Below, piece by piece: positions 34,927-46,385 of a stretch of DNA of 64,000 nt. Under the pieces are notes generated by a model that worked only from the letters and a program-made list of their open reading frames with translations, did no database searches and was not told where the DNA came from. Each line of letters starts with the position of its first letter. Positions within the stretch are counted from its first letter, which is position 1. The position numbers and the translations under genes are program-made. This DNA is from Dugong dugon (taxonomy: Eukaryota > Chordata > Mammalia > Sirenia > Dugongidae), in contig CM057476.1 of assembly GCA_030035585.1 (NCBI GenBank), positions 22,366,501 through 22,430,500 of the forward strand, in the 5' to 3' direction.

Positions 34927-35095
34927 TGGAGTCCTGATGGCACAGTGGTTAACAGCTACGGCTACTAACTGAAAGGCTGGCAGTTCGAACCTACCAGCCG
35001 CTCCTTGGAAACCCTGTGGGGCAGTTCTACTCTGTCATGTAGGGTTGCTGTGAGTCAATCGATTCGACGGCAGTGGGTTTGGTTTTTTTTTTTTC
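34927..35095 (+). mobile_element. AfroSINE, short form, with target duplication
   Basis: Flanked by CCTATTGAC at 34918-34926 and 35096-35104. The B box GTTCGAACC and tail 'gattcgacggcagtgggttt' are well kept. Confidence 0.92.
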
Positions 35096-35184
35096 CCTAT
35101 TGACAGAACACGTGCCACGAGCCAGGCTGGTTGTGTCACCTGATTGTGCCTGATCAGCTACTCCTCAGCCCAGCCTTTATTCTC

Positions 35185-35315
35185 TATCCCAGCCTGTTAT
35201 TATCCCCATTTTACAGATGATGAAGGGGAGGTTCTCAGTGGGAAAGGAACCATCCCCTGCAGAAGAAATGGAGCCAGATTTGCACCCAGGGCTCCTCAGC
35301 TGTCTTTCCTGACCT
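35185..35315 (-). repeat. MIR
   Basis: 'ttatccccattttacagatg' and 'gagccagatttgcacccagg'. Confidence 0.65.
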
Positions 35316-36779
35316 GGGTCCCAGGGTGAGCTGACTCTGCCATTGAGCGCCCAGGCAGGCGCAGCAGTCACAGCCTAGTGAGGGCAAGGACAGGGTGTCC
35401 CTGGGAGAGGCCCCCCCTCCTGCTGAGGAAGCAGCTTTTCCAGTCAAACAATAGCGGCTGTTCCTGGCAGTCACCAGGCTGGGCCTGGCTGTGGGAGGAG
35501 GGGGCGGGAGAGCCTCCCTGGGAGCTTGCAGGCATAGTAGGGCCTGGAACCCAGAACGTCTTGTCCTTGTGCAGCCAGGGGTACTGAGGCCCAGGGAGGC
35601 CAGCGGTCGCACAAACCTATCTGCCTCCCACCCCTCACCCCTGTGGTTTTCCACCCAGTCTGCACCTGCATGAATGAGAAGGGTGGCTTCCCAGCCTTTG
35701 AGCAACACCCCTCCCCCAGCCCTCCAGGGGCCAGCCAGGATGTGGTGCTGCAGTGTCCACAGGAACCAGTGAGTGGAGAGTTCAGGGCTTAGCTTGCGTC
35801 TGTCTGCCCACAGAGAGGCTCCAGAAAAAACAGGAGGCGTGCTGCAGCACACTTTCCCTTACTTGGTTCCAAGTCTCTTTAGGACTGATTCTCAAAACCG
35901 CTGAGATCTGCAGCCTGAGGACACTCAGGCCAGACCCGGTCCGCAGCATGGTTGGCCTTGCCACAGGCCAGTGAAGGCAGGCTGATGGCTGTTCAACCTT
36001 GGGGTCTTCTTAGACCTGAAGAGGCTGGAGCAGAACCCAGTCTTCAACTTGAAATGAACCCAGGTTTGCCCTCACAAGCCTCAGGTCTTTGGTGGCTGCC
36101 ATCACTGGGGGCCTCCTTGGGCGTGAAGCAAGTTTGGATGTGCTCACGCCAGCTGAGTTCTGCTATTGGCTGCAGGCTTTAGGAGGCCTGAAATACAGTA
36201 CGCAGTGAGCTTCGGCACACGGGCTTGCCCTCTTGGGCCTGATCCCTGAAGTCTGAGCCCTGGATATTCCTGGACCAAGCACTTCTGGGCTTGGTTAGTC
36301 TTGCCTGATTTCAAGCCTCAGATCTGGGCCACCTTCAGCCCCCTACCTCATGGCATGTTAGACAGAGGTGGCTGGGGCTCTCCCTTTCTATGTGACCCTG
36401 GTGGGGAGCCTTTACTCTGAAAGTTAGGTGAGAGGAACAGGTGTGGGAACCACCCAGGCCGACCCAGGCTTCCTCTTGTCAGCCCATTCCTGGGTTCACC
36501 CAGCGGGGAGGGGTATGTATGCATCAATACTTACCCTAGGCAGCCCTTGCTGGGGGATGAGGACTTTTGTCAGCCCCACGCCAGCCAGTTCTAGCGGCCC
36601 TGCCCCCTGCCAACCGGTGAGAGGAAGGAGGGAGAAAAGCGCCCCGACAGTTTTTGGAGGAAGCCAATCACAGGGTCGCCAGGGCTGCACATTGGACCAT
36701 TACCCCTCCATGCCCCAGGTGGTCGGGGACAGCGCTCTGGTTCCAGCTCCGAGCCCCGGTTCGCCTCGCAGGCCTTCCG

Positions 36780-37520
36780 AGCGTCAGTGACCTCAATCAT
36801 AAGACCCACGTAGGCGCCCAAAGGGCAGAGGCGATCTTATTCGTCCCAGACGCTTCCGACCCCCAGCACTGCTACAGTCCTGCGAAAGGGCGGAGCCCGA
36901 GGGGGGGGCGCGGCAAGGGCGGGGCGTGGAGGACGCGGCGGGGGTGGGGTCAGCCAGCGATCCAAGAGTTACTGCCAAAGGGGCGGAGCCAGCCGAGGTC
37001 CTGAAGGAGTGAGGTGAGGTCCTGCTGCCCGGGGGAGGCGTGGCCACCCCGGATAGGCAGCGCGGCCAGCAGGGCGTGGCCGTCGGGGAGCGGGACGGGG
37101 CGGGACGAGGCATGGCGAGGCGGGGCTGGAAGGGTCAGCGGCTTAGCAGGCGGCACGGACGCGTCCACGCAGCTGCTCCTTTAAGCCTCCGTACCACCCC
37201 GCCGTCCTGCCTCCCGCGCGGCCTTGGTCTGTTTGGCGGCGGGGTCGGCTCCGCGCGGGTCGGGATGGAGCTGCACATCCTAGAACACCGGGTGCGGGTC
37301 CTGAGCCTCGCCCGCCCCGGGCTTTGGCTCTACACCCACCCGCTCATCAAGCTGCTCTTCCTGCCCCGCCGCAGTCGGTGCGCTGCTGGGTTCGGGGGTT
37401 CAGATGGGGTTGGGGGCTCTGCTGTCGCTCCCGGCCAGGGCTGGGGGGCTAAGGGGCGCCGCGGGGCAGGCGGGAGTGGGTGGGGAGGACGCGCCTCCTC
37501 CGGCCGCCTTCTGGCCTAAG
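36780..37520 (+). promoter_or_regulatory. CASTOR1: CpG-island promoter of CASTOR1
   Basis: A GC- and CpG-rich island spans the first coding exon. GC boxes include GGGCGGGGC at 36917-36925 and several GGGGCGGAG or GGCGTGG variants to 37090. A CCAAT box is at 36664-36668. No TATA box was seen. The start site is probably between 37000 and 37230. Confidence 0.75.
37265..37377 (+). CDS. CASTOR1: CASTOR1 coding exon 1
   Basis: Residues 1-37 and two bases of R38. The donor gtgcgc is at 37378, a less common +4C donor within CpG-rich sequence. Confidence 0.95.
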
Positions 37521-40500
37521 CCTATCCTCCACGGGACCGCCGCCTATCCGGCACCGCGAGGCCCCTGTACCAGGGCCAGTCGGGGCGCAAACAGCCTAGA
37601 GTGGGCAATGTTTAACTCCAAGTGGTGTCAGATGGGTGGATTCCTTCCTGGCGACTGCGGGGAGCTTCCAAGCGCCTCCCGTCAGGTCAGAGGGCCCGGC
37701 CTGGGGACCCAGGGCCCAAAGACCTCGGCGCTGACTCCTGGCATGGGGAAAGAGGAGTGCTTGAAGAAGCCTGGGCGGGGGTCCAGGGAGGTCGAGAGGC
37801 GGAAAACAATTCGCGATCTGGGAGATGGCGCCCACACTCCGCTGTCCCGGGAAGGAGACTGAGGCCGGACGGGAGCACAGGTCCTAGACCACCCGGCGGA
37901 CAGAAAGGCGTCGGCGTGATGTCTGTCTGTCCAAGGCAGATGGAGCGCAGGGAGCTCTCCACCCTAGGCTGAAGGTATCCGTCCCCCAACCAGGTGCAAG
38001 TTCTTCAGCCTCACGGAGACCCCGGAGGATTACACGCTCATGGTGGACGAGGAGGGCTTCAAAGGTGGGGACCGGACTGGGACGTAGGAGCACGGGAAGG
38101 GACTCATCCCTCCGGGGTCCAGTGCCCCAAGAGCTAGGTCACTGAAGGCAGATGGATCTGGGTTCGAATGTGGACCCACTATTCAACTGGCTGTGTGCCC
38201 TTGAGCAAGTCTCTGAGCCTCTCTGAGCCTAGTTGCTGTTGTGTAAAATGGTTGTGGTTGTGGTTCTGATCTATCAAGGTCCTATGACGGCTTTATACAT
38301 GGGGCTGTGTGTGAGGGAGTTCCTGCAGCTGCTATAAACCCCTAGCCCTTACTACCCCTGGTCTCTCTGATGATGGCCACACCCTCCCTCCCTGGCCTGG
38401 GAACTCCCGGAATAGGAGGGTTAGGGAAAGAATGCAGGAGGGGCCAGCCCTCCAGGGCGGGCTCCTAGGGGGCCTCCTGGCTGTGCTGGGTGATCAGCAG
38501 CCACCCAGGCCTGGCCCCTGCCCTGGACTGGATGCCAGCCTGTTCCCTCCCTGGGCCTTGGAGCTGACGTCTGGCTCCCATTCCTGCCAGCCTGGCCCAT
38601 CCTCCAGGCCTGGAATGTCAGGCCAGCCAACTGGCACTTGGCCCATCCACCCCCCACTGCTGGGCTTCAGGCCTTAGTTTCCCTGTTTGTACTGCAGGAA
38701 AGTCGGGGCCGGCCAGGGGAAAAGGCATCCCCAGCCAACCTGATATGCTTGCGCCCCCTGGTGGTGCTAAGTGGTGTAAAGCCTTTGTTAACCCTCAGAA
38801 CATCCTTTCGGATGGGTATACTGTTATCCCATTTTACAGATGAGGAAACAGGCTCAGAAGTTAAGTCACTTGTCCCAGGTTACACATTAAGTAAATGGTG
38901 AAATTGGGATTTGAGCCCATGTCTGTCTGGGATGCTTCAGTCCCTAGCAGGCCAGCCTCTAAAGTGCTTCTCAGTCCTTGCATACGTGCGAATCTCAAGA
39001 GAAAAAGCTAGGGTGGGACGGGGGTCAGCCTCGTTCTCCAGACCTGCCCGTACCTTGACAGGACCCTCCAGGGACAAGGAAACTAAGGCTCAGAGAGGGA
39101 CAGGAGCCAGCTCTGTGGACCCTGACTGGGCATGTGCCCCTACCCACAGAGCTGCCGCCATCCGAGTACCTGCAAGTGGCTGAGGCCACATGGCTGGTGC
39201 TGAACGTCTCATCCCACAGTGGTGTGGCCACGGCAGTGCAGGCTGCTGGGGTCACCAAGATCGCTCGCTCAGTCATCACGCCACTGGCCGAGCACCATGT
39301 GTCGGTGCTGATGCTGTCGACTTACCAGACGGACTTCATCCTAGTGAGTATCTGCAGGCGCTGGTGCAGGGCAGGGCGGGCCTGAGTGCCTGGGGAACCA
39401 TATGATGTGCTATCTCCCTGTGACCAGGTGCGGGAGCAGGATCTGTCTGTGGTGATCCACACGCTGTCCCAGGAGTTCGACATTTACCGTGAGGTGGGCG
39501 GGGAGCCTGTGCCTGTTGCCAGGGATGAGTCCAGCAACGGCTTTCCCCGTGCCCAGCATGGTGAGGGCTGCCCCCTGACACTCAAACTCAGGCAGGGGAT
39601 CCTCTCCCACTGGGGCCTCTTCCCCTTCCCTTGTGTGGGTGGGTCTGTGGGCCCCAAGAACCCAGGCCAGTTCCTGGAGAGCATGACCCTATGCTTGGCC
39701 CAGGCTCCTCCCGGACTGGCCACTAGGGAGCGCCTCAGCCCATGGTTGCCTGTCCCTCCCAAGCAGGGCCCAGCCCAACGGTGCATCCTGTTCAGAGCCC
39801 TCAAAATCGCTTCTGTGTCCTCACATTGGACCCTGAGACGTTGCCAGCCATCGCCACCACGCTCATAGATGTCCTGTTCTACTCGCACAGGTGGGCCTCT
39901 TGTTTGCTGTCCCCTATGTTCCGTCCCACCGTCTTCTGCCCGTCCGTATGTTCTGCAACTCCATGCCCTGTTTTGGGTTCCTGGAAGTCCCTGACACCCA
40001 CATGACCTCCAGTGATGTTCGGGGAAGGTCCCCGACCCTGTGGCTGGAGTCCTCTCCAACTGTGTCAGCAGAGCCACCCCAGACCTCTGCCCTAGTCAGG
40101 CCCTCTCATCCCTGGGATCCTATGTCTTTGGCATAACAGATGGCACCCCATCTGCACAATCAGGAAGTTAGGGCCTTGGACAGGGGAGCAAAGTGTTCCA
40201 GAGATGGAAGGTCTACCCTGGGCTGCCTGGTACCAGCCCCTGCCCCAGGGTTGGGAGGCTGATGGGGAGGAGATGGACGTGGGTTGGGTGCCTACCTGGC
40301 AGAATCCCTGAACATTCTATCCCTCCCTAGTGCCCCCAAGGAGGCAGCCCCTGTCAGTCCTGAACCCAACTCCATCCCGTTCTTTGCCTTCTCCCTCATT
40401 GAGGGCTACATCTCCATCGTCATGGATGCCGAGACACAGAAAAAGTATGTGACCCCCCAACTTGGGCGGGCCACATAACCATAAGCCTGCCCCAGGGAGG

Positions 40501-41079
40501 GTGGAGGCAGCATCAAACTTGGAGGCCCCCTGGCTGCGTGCCCCAGGGGCTCTCTGTGGGCAGGCGGGCAGGGTGCCCTGCCCACCACCCCCTGCTTCCC
40601 CAGGTTCCCCAGCGACCTGCTGCTGACCAGCTCCTCGGGGGAGCTATGGAGGATGGTGCGCATCGGTGGACAGCCGCTGGGCTTTGGTGAGGGCCACTCT
40701 TGTGTGCTGGGGGCTGGGGAGGGCCTGTAGGGGGGCAGATGACTCACCTGTCCCCTTCCTCAACCTTCAGATGAGTGTGGGATTGTAGCCCAGATTGCGG
40801 GTCCCCTGGCTGCAGCTGACATTTCTGCATATTACATCAGCACTTTCAACTTTGACCATGCTCTGGTGAGCACCATGGGCTGGGGTGGGAGCTCCTGGAG
40901 GGAGACTGGGGCCCAGAAGTGTGGAGGGGACAGGAAGTAGTCCCAGCTGAGTCAGGAAGTCGGGGCAGCCCTGGCCGGCCTCAGCCCTGACCCTGCCCAC
41001 CTGTCCGCAGGTACCCGAGGATGGTATTAACAGCGTCATCGAGGTGCTCCAGCGACGTCAGGAGGCCCTGAGCTCCTGA
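37265..41079 (+). CDS. CASTOR1: CASTOR1 (GATSL3), cytosolic arginine sensor of mTORC1; 9 coding exons
   Basis: CASTOR1 is a homodimeric ACT-domain protein that binds and inhibits GATOR2 when arginine is scarce; arginine binding releases GATOR2 and permits mTORC1 activation. Joining 37265-37377, 37994-38064, 39150-39343, 39428-39560, 39767-39890, 40331-40444, 40604-40686, 40771-40865 and 41011-41079 gives 996 nt, 331 codons plus stop, all GT-AG and phase-consistent. Human CASTOR1 has 329 residues; the extra two lie in a loop at about residues 86-90 (SGVATAVQ). Residues matching the known human arginine pocket are present, offset by two: S113 and V114 (human S111, V112), E279 (E277), T302 and F303 (T300, F301) and D306 (D304). 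The start MELHILEHRVRVLS matches the family and has G at -3 and +4. The frame upstream stays open for 75 codons. The paralogue CASTOR2 is excluded by sequences such as YTHPLIKLLFLPRRSR. Confidence 0.97.
37994..38064 (+). CDS. CASTOR1: CASTOR1 coding exon 2
   Basis: Acceptor ccaaccag. Encodes C39-K61 (CKFFSLTETPEDYTLMVDEE onwards) and one base of E62. The donor gtgggg is at 38065. Confidence 0.95.
38135..38265 (+). repeat. MIR in CASTOR1 intron 2
   Basis: 'aactggctgtgtgcccttga' and 'gagcctagttgctgttgtgt'. Confidence 0.65.
38795..38945 (-). repeat. MIR in CASTOR1 intron 2
   Basis: 'ttatcccattttacagatga' and 'gtcacttgtcccaggttaca'. Confidence 0.75.
39150..39343 (+). CDS. CASTOR1: CASTOR1 coding exon 3
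   Basis: Residues 63-126. It contains the variable loop SHSGVATAVQAAG and the pocket segment HHVSVLML. The donor gtgagt is at 39344. Confidence 0.96.
39428..39560 (+). CDS. CASTOR1: CASTOR1 coding exon 4
   Basis: Residues 127-170 (VREQDLSVVIHTLSQEFDIY onwards) and one base of G171. The donor gtgagg is at 39561. Confidence 0.96.
39767..39890 (+). CDS. CASTOR1: CASTOR1 coding exon 5
   Basis: Completes G171 and encodes residues 172-211, including PQNRFCVLTLDPETLPAI. The donor gtgggc is at 39891. Confidence 0.95.
40331..40444 (+). CDS. CASTOR1: CASTOR1 coding exon 6
   Basis: Residues 213-249 after completing S212, including FFAFSLIEGYISIVMDAE. The donor gtatgt is at 40445. Confidence 0.95.
40604..40686 (+). 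CDS. CASTOR1: CASTOR1 coding exon 7
   Basis: Residues 251-277 (FPSDLLLTSSSGELWRMVRI-like; here SSSG reads SSSG). The donor gtgagg is at 40687. Confidence 0.95.
40771..40865 (+). CDS. CASTOR1: CASTOR1 coding exon 8 (arginine pocket)
   Basis: Encodes ECGIVAQIAGPLAAADISA through STFNFDHAL (residues 279-309), which carries most arginine-contacting positions. The donor gtgagc is at 40866. Confidence 0.96.
41011..41079 (+). CDS. CASTOR1: CASTOR1 coding exon 9 and stop
   Basis: Acceptor ctgtccgcag. Encodes VPEDGINSVIEVLQRRQEAL and SS, then TGA at 41077-41079. Confidence 0.96.
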   Translation, partial: VPEDGINSVIEVLQRRQEALSS

Positions 41080-41544
41080 GCTCCATGGGGACACGTTCGC
41101 GACTTACCCTCAGGCCTCTGGGGGCTTCTCTAAGCTATCTCCTCAAGCTCTGGGACGATACCCCATTCCACTATCTATATGTAAGCTGCTTATGGGCACC
41201 GGCTCTCATGTGAACACACGTGTGCACCCACACACAGAGTGGGCAGGAGCTGGCCTGACTGCGTGTCTGCCCACGCAGGGGAACATGGTGCTCGGGGGTT
41301 CCATCTGGTTGCCCCCAACCCGTCACTCTCTGCGCGGCCTCGGTGTTTGCACAGTTCCTGCCTGAGGCCCGAGCCACCCCCCTCAGCCTCCTGGGTCACT
41401 GTGCCTCTGGACAGGGCCCCTGATCTCCGTTCTGCCTTTGGCTGGGTGGTCTTGCCTGCCAGGCAAGTTCTAACACTGCCACCCTCCTGGGGCCTCTAAG
41501 AAAAGTATTTTTGCATCTCTCTCTTTCTTTTTTATTGACTTGTT

Positions 41545-41550
41545 AATAAA
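41545..41550 (+). terminator. CASTOR1 poly(A) signal AATAAA
   Basis: Canonical hexamer 465 nt after the stop, within tgttaataaaagagtttg and followed by a GT-containing stretch. This makes the 3' UTR about 41080-41570. Confidence 0.85.
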
Positions 41551-43489
41551 AGAGTTTGTAGTGACTAGGCTGGGCTCTGGTCCTTAGGGGCCACCTGGGT
41601 CTGAGTCTCAACCATGGCTCCTCCTTGGGACCTCTCTGTTCCTGCCCATGGCCCTGGTCTTAGGGCTGGCTGGCCTCACCAGACTCGGTTCTCACGCAGC
41701 TCTGTGAGCAGTACATGTACAGATTACATTGTCCACATGAGGACCCGAAGCTTTGAGAAGGGAAGTGACTTGCCGGGGTCACACAGTGACCAGAAGATTC
41801 CTGTCCAGTGCTGTCTGGTTCCAAAGCCGGGAGCTTTTTTCATTCCTTGTTATCTCCAGAAGGTTCTGAACATGGGCAGGGACTCCTGGACACTCCTGTT
41901 TGAGGGTCCCCTGTTCTCCTCTGCCCCCTTGGATATGGCTGGCCTACGGAGGATCACTGGAGAGCACTTCTTCCAGGCTGCTGCTTGCTTTCTTTTGGCC
42001 TGCTGCCTGAGTTCTACCTAGCCCTCACTAACAGCAATCCTGCCAGAATGGTGGTGGGAAGGAGCCTATCTGGGGGCAAGAGACCTGGGTGTCTACACTG
42101 GGCTTCTCCCTGCTGAGGTGCAGGGCCAGGAGAACAGGATGGGCCTAGAGGCCCCCCAAGCCCACTCTGCCCTCAGTGGCCATGGGCCTGGGCCAGAGGC
42201 TCAGCCTTGTGGGCCTGGTTTCCTGTCAGCGGAGGGGCTTCCGCCTGCACGGCAAGGCTGAGGTTCCAGTGTGGCCCAAGGAGGCCCCACAGATGAGCCA
42301 GGGAGGTTATCAGGTGCCCTCAGCCCAGACCCACCCGTGCTAGGGACGGGAAGAAGGGTGTGACTTCAGCGTACTTGGAGGTTGTGGTGGTTCCCCAGAA
42401 AAGCCAGAGCAGGGGCCAGGCCTCTGGCAGCGCGCCCGCCTGCCCCTGGGAACTAGGGCCTCAGCTGCAGATCAGAGGAGCTGAGAGCACGGCCTTGGCC
42501 CGGGTGAGTCAGTGGGGGACCTGGGAGACCAGTCCCTTCCTCTCGGCCTCAGTTTCCCCACGTGCATGGACACCTAGAAGGCAGCTCCGTCAGGAGCCCT
42601 GGGGAGGGAGCATTTCCTTGAAGTCTGTCTTAGGGGACTGGGGAACTCTTGGCTCCTTCCCCTGGATGTGTCTGGCTAGGGGATGGCCTGGGTTTGAGGC
42701 AGGACAGGATTCTTGGGGCTGCCTGACCTGCAGCTGGAGAGCTCCTGACCCCATGTCGTTCTGGGAGTTTGTCCAGACATCTGTCTGTCTGCCTGTGAGT
42801 CACTCTCTGGATGTTTCTGTCATCCTGGGTCTCCAGGTACCTCAGGCCTTGCCCAGGTCCCTCAAACCTGGCCTGGCCTCAGCTAGTTCTTGAGGCTGCC
42901 CGTGGGACTGGCCCACACAGGGGGACACAGGCATGTCCCAGTGGGCTGGCCTGACTTGGACCCAGCCCTAGTGGTCAGTGTGTCCATGTGTGTCTGCCAC
43001 ATACGTGAGCATGTCTGTGTGTGGTCCTTGGGGGTTCACTGGGCCAGCTCTTGGCTTTTAGCAAGTTACAGATGGGGAGACCCTGAGACCCACCTGGGGT
43101 CAGGGGCACAAGGCCTAGGAGGTGCCCTGGGGAACCCTCAGCTGAGGAGGGGATGCCTTCAGGGGATGCGAAGGTCCTTCTCAGAGATATTTAAGCAGAA
43201 ATTCAGGGTTTAAAGTTCTTACCCCCACCCTTGCCAGGTGGGACCTGTAATGTACCTGCCAAGTTGCCCCAAAGCTGGGTTCTTGGGTCCCATGTAGAGG
43301 TGGGGGAATATACCACGTGACCTCCTGATGTTCCTCCCAGCTCAGGATCTCACCTGGTGGAAAGAGCCTGAGTAGGAGGCCAGGAGGAGGCGGGGGGCCC
43401 CGTCTGCTGCTCACTGCAGTGTGAACACAGGTAACTGCTTCCTCATGTGGCCCAGTGACCTCATCTGGACATGAGAGTGTGGCGCTCCG

Positions 43490-43615
43490 TTCATTCATAC
43501 ATTCAACACCCACTATTATTAACCCTATTTTACACAGGTGGAAACGAAGCACAGAGAGATGAAGTGACTGGCCCAAGGTCACACAGTTGGGCCTGCAGAA
43601 TCAGAACTCAAAAAA
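43490..43615 (-). repeat. MIR
   Basis: 'aaccctattttacacaggtg' and 'gtgactggcccaaggtcaca'. Confidence 0.7.
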
Positions 43616-44282
43616 GGTTAGCTGCCCGCAAGAGCCTGGGGAGTTTCCTGGGGGAAGGGACACTTGAGCTGAACCCTGAGGGAAAGGGATGGTTTTGCAA
43701 GATCCCTTGTAATGTCAGTTGTCTGCGTCTGTGGCTGGGTGTCTGCTGCTGGTGGCAACGGGCGTGTGGGCAGGCACGCGGAGGCCTGGCCCTTGCTCTT
43801 CCCTGACCCCAGCCCGGGCAGGGTGGGTGTGTTGGGCAATGGCCGTGGTTTGTGTCTCACTTTCCCAGGCAGGCCCTAGTGTTGGATTTCCGATGGGGCT
43901 TCTTGAGCTTCCTTCTCGGGCTTAGCCCTAGCTCCATGTGGGTATGTGTACTACATGGTGTCTGCGTATAGGACTGTGCTTTTGGGCAGCGCTGGCCACT
44001 GTGGTTGCGTCTGTATCAAGTCTGCTGTGGCAGGAAAGTGTGTGTTTGTGGTGATATATGTATGCGTGCAAGTGTCAGTGTGTCCCGGTATGGCTGTGTG
44101 CTTGTCTGTATATACATCTATGTGAGATAGGGATGTCTGACTGTACATGCATCTAAGTATTTGTGAACATCAGCTGTGTCCCTGCCCACATTTCTGCTCA
44201 TGTGCCTATTCCTGTGGATTTATACACATGTGAGCATCTTGGAGTATGTGTCTGCGTATGTCTGTTTTTGTATGTGGCCGGG

Positions 44283-44297
44283 ACTGTGTTCGTGTGT

Positions 44298-44343
<46 letters not shown>
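44283..44343. repeat. (TG)n microsatellite
   Basis: About 20 uninterrupted TG units in the middle of a longer TG-rich tract (43930-44345). Confidence 0.9.
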
Positions 44344-44345
<2 letters not shown>

Positions 44346-44828
44346 ACATGTATCCATGTGTGTCTGCCTGTCCACTTGCCTTCCTTGGACTCACATCCCT
44401 CGGGCCTGCACCTGCTGCCTCCCCCAGTCTGAGCCCTGGGCCCAGCTCTCAGAAGGACCCGCTCCCCTGCAGTCATTACTTTGGAGAGCTGTGCTGGTGC
44501 TCCCCACGCCACACCCCTCTGCCCTCCTGCCCAGGCTGCAGCCTTTCCTCTTGTCCTCTGTCCTCTCTGCCTACTCCCTCTGTGTCCCTCCTTTTGTATG
44601 CGGCCTGAAGCCATCCTGCCCCTGCTTTCTGCCCTGTTGTGCACAGAGCGCTCAGCCTGGGCTCCCTGTGGTGACACAGACCGCCCCGACTGACTCTGCA
44701 GCCCCAAGACTCCTCCCCGGCCTGCACCCCACACTCCCCAGGCCTCAGTGCAGTCCATGGTTGTCTTCCCCCAGGTGGCTGTCCCAGCCTCCCTGCTGGT
44801 CTCTCTTCCATCACACGGTACCACCACC

Positions 44829-45027
44829 ACCAGCTGCCGTCACATCTTTGACTCACGGCGACCCCATGTGTGCAGAGTAGAACTGCACCCCATAGGATTT
44901 TCAAGGCTGCGACCTTTTGGAAGCAGATCGCCAGGCCTTTCTTCCAAAGCACCCCTGGGTGGACTCTAACGTCCAACCTTTTGGCTCGCAGCTGAGTGCG
45001 TTAACCCCATTTGCACCACCAGGGGAT
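44829..45027 (-). mobile_element. AfroSINE, long form
   Basis: Reversed: 'gactcacggcgaccccatgt' to 'gcgttaaccccatttgcacc'. Confidence 0.85.
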
Positions 45028-45414
45028 TTCCATCTGTGAGGTGCCCAGCACTGTCCTAGTGTGTCCCCTCCCTCCCTGATCACCAACGAGTCTGAGCCTA
45101 CCTTTGAGACCCTCTGGCCTGCACTAACTCTCCTGGCTGCCCTGTCACTCCAGCCCCTCCTCCAAGCTTGCTCTCCCCCTAAGCCAGGAGCCTTCCTCTG
45201 GACAGCTGCCAGGCCCTGTCTGAGCTGGTCAGCCCTGGCCTTTTTAATGTAAGTAGCCCTTTCTACAGGTACAAATAAGAGACCTTGGACAACTGGGCAT
45301 AGCAGCAGGAAGGGCCACAGGAACCCTTCTGACTCCCTTGCCTCCTTGCAGCCTAACTCCTTGCTTTCCAACCCCTCAAGTTTCCTGGAGTCACTGTGTT
45401 TTTAAGGTCTGCCT

Positions 45415-46385
45415 TTTTTTTCTAAATTGAGGTGAAACTCACATAACATAAAATTAACCATCTTAAAGGGTATAATTCAGTGGGATTTAGTACATTCACA
45501 GTGTTAAACAACATCACTCGTAGCTAGTTGCCAACGTTCTCATCTCCCCGAAAGGAAACCCTGTACCCGTTAGAAGTCACTTCCCATTTGCTCCTCTCTC
45601 CAGCCTCTGGCAACCTCCAATCTGCTTTCTGTCTCTATGGATTTATCTGTTCCTGACATTTCATATAAATGGCAATATGCATCATACACTGTCTTAGTCA
45701 TCTAGTGCTGCTCTAACAGAAGTGCCACAAGTGGATGGTTTGAACGAAGAGAAGTTTATTTCCTCACAGTAAAGTAGGCTAAAAGTCCAAATTCAGGGCG
45801 TCAGCTCCAGGGGAAAGCTTTCTCTCTCTGTCGGCCTTCTTCTCGTCGGTGTTCCCCTGGACTAAGAGCTTCTCCACGCAGGGACCCAGGTCCAAAGGAT
45901 GCACTCTGCTCCCGGCACTGCTTTCTTGGTGGTATGAGGGCCCCAACTCTCTTGCTTCCCTTTCCTTTTCTCTCTGGAGAGATAAAAGGTGGTGGAGGCC
46001 ACACCCCAGGGAAACCCCCTTTACATTGGATCAGGGATGTGACCTGGGTAAGGGTGGTGTTACAATCCCACCCTAATCCTCTTTAACATAAAATTACAAT
46101 CACAAAATGGAGGCCAACCACCCAATTCTGGGGATCATGGCCCAGCCAAATTGATACACACATTTTTGGGGGGACATAATTCAGTCCATGCCATACACTA
46201 TGTGGCATTTTATGTCTGGCTTCTTTCACCGAGCTTTCAAAGTTCATCTGTATTGTGGCATGACGACTGCATTCTTTTTTAATGGCTGAATCATATTATT
46301 TGTATGGATGGACCACCTTTTGTTTATCCATTCGTCAGCTGATGGACATTTGAGTTGTTAACACCTTTGGGCTATTAAGCTCTGC
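45415..46385 (-). mobile_element. L1 3'-end fragment split by a solo LTR
   Basis: 'taaaattaaccatcttaaag', 'atttcatataaatggcaata' and, after the LTR, 'tggcttctttcaccgagctt' and 'cattcgtcagctgatggaca'. The L1 parts are 45415-45689 and 46194-46385. Confidence 0.8.
45690..46193 (-). mobile_element. Solo LTR, MaLR-like, subfamily 2, inserted in L1
   Basis: 504 bp; + strand TGTCTTAGTCATCTAG to CCATGCCA. Flanked by identical TACAC (45685-45689 and 46194-46198). It interrupts an L1 3' end. Confidence 0.8.

Larger units (their letters stand above)
34406..36779. other. TBC1D10A-CASTOR1 intergenic region
   Basis: 2.4 kb without a recognisable gene. It contains one young AfroSINE (34927-35095) and a MIR fragment (about 35185-35320). 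The rest is unique GC-moderate sequence with no clear signal. Confidence 0.75.

Noticed and set aside
44176..44880. Overlapping 234- and 210-codon frames on both strands
   Set aside because: They are created by the TG/CA microsatellite (runs of Cys-Val or Thr-His) and flanking sequence.
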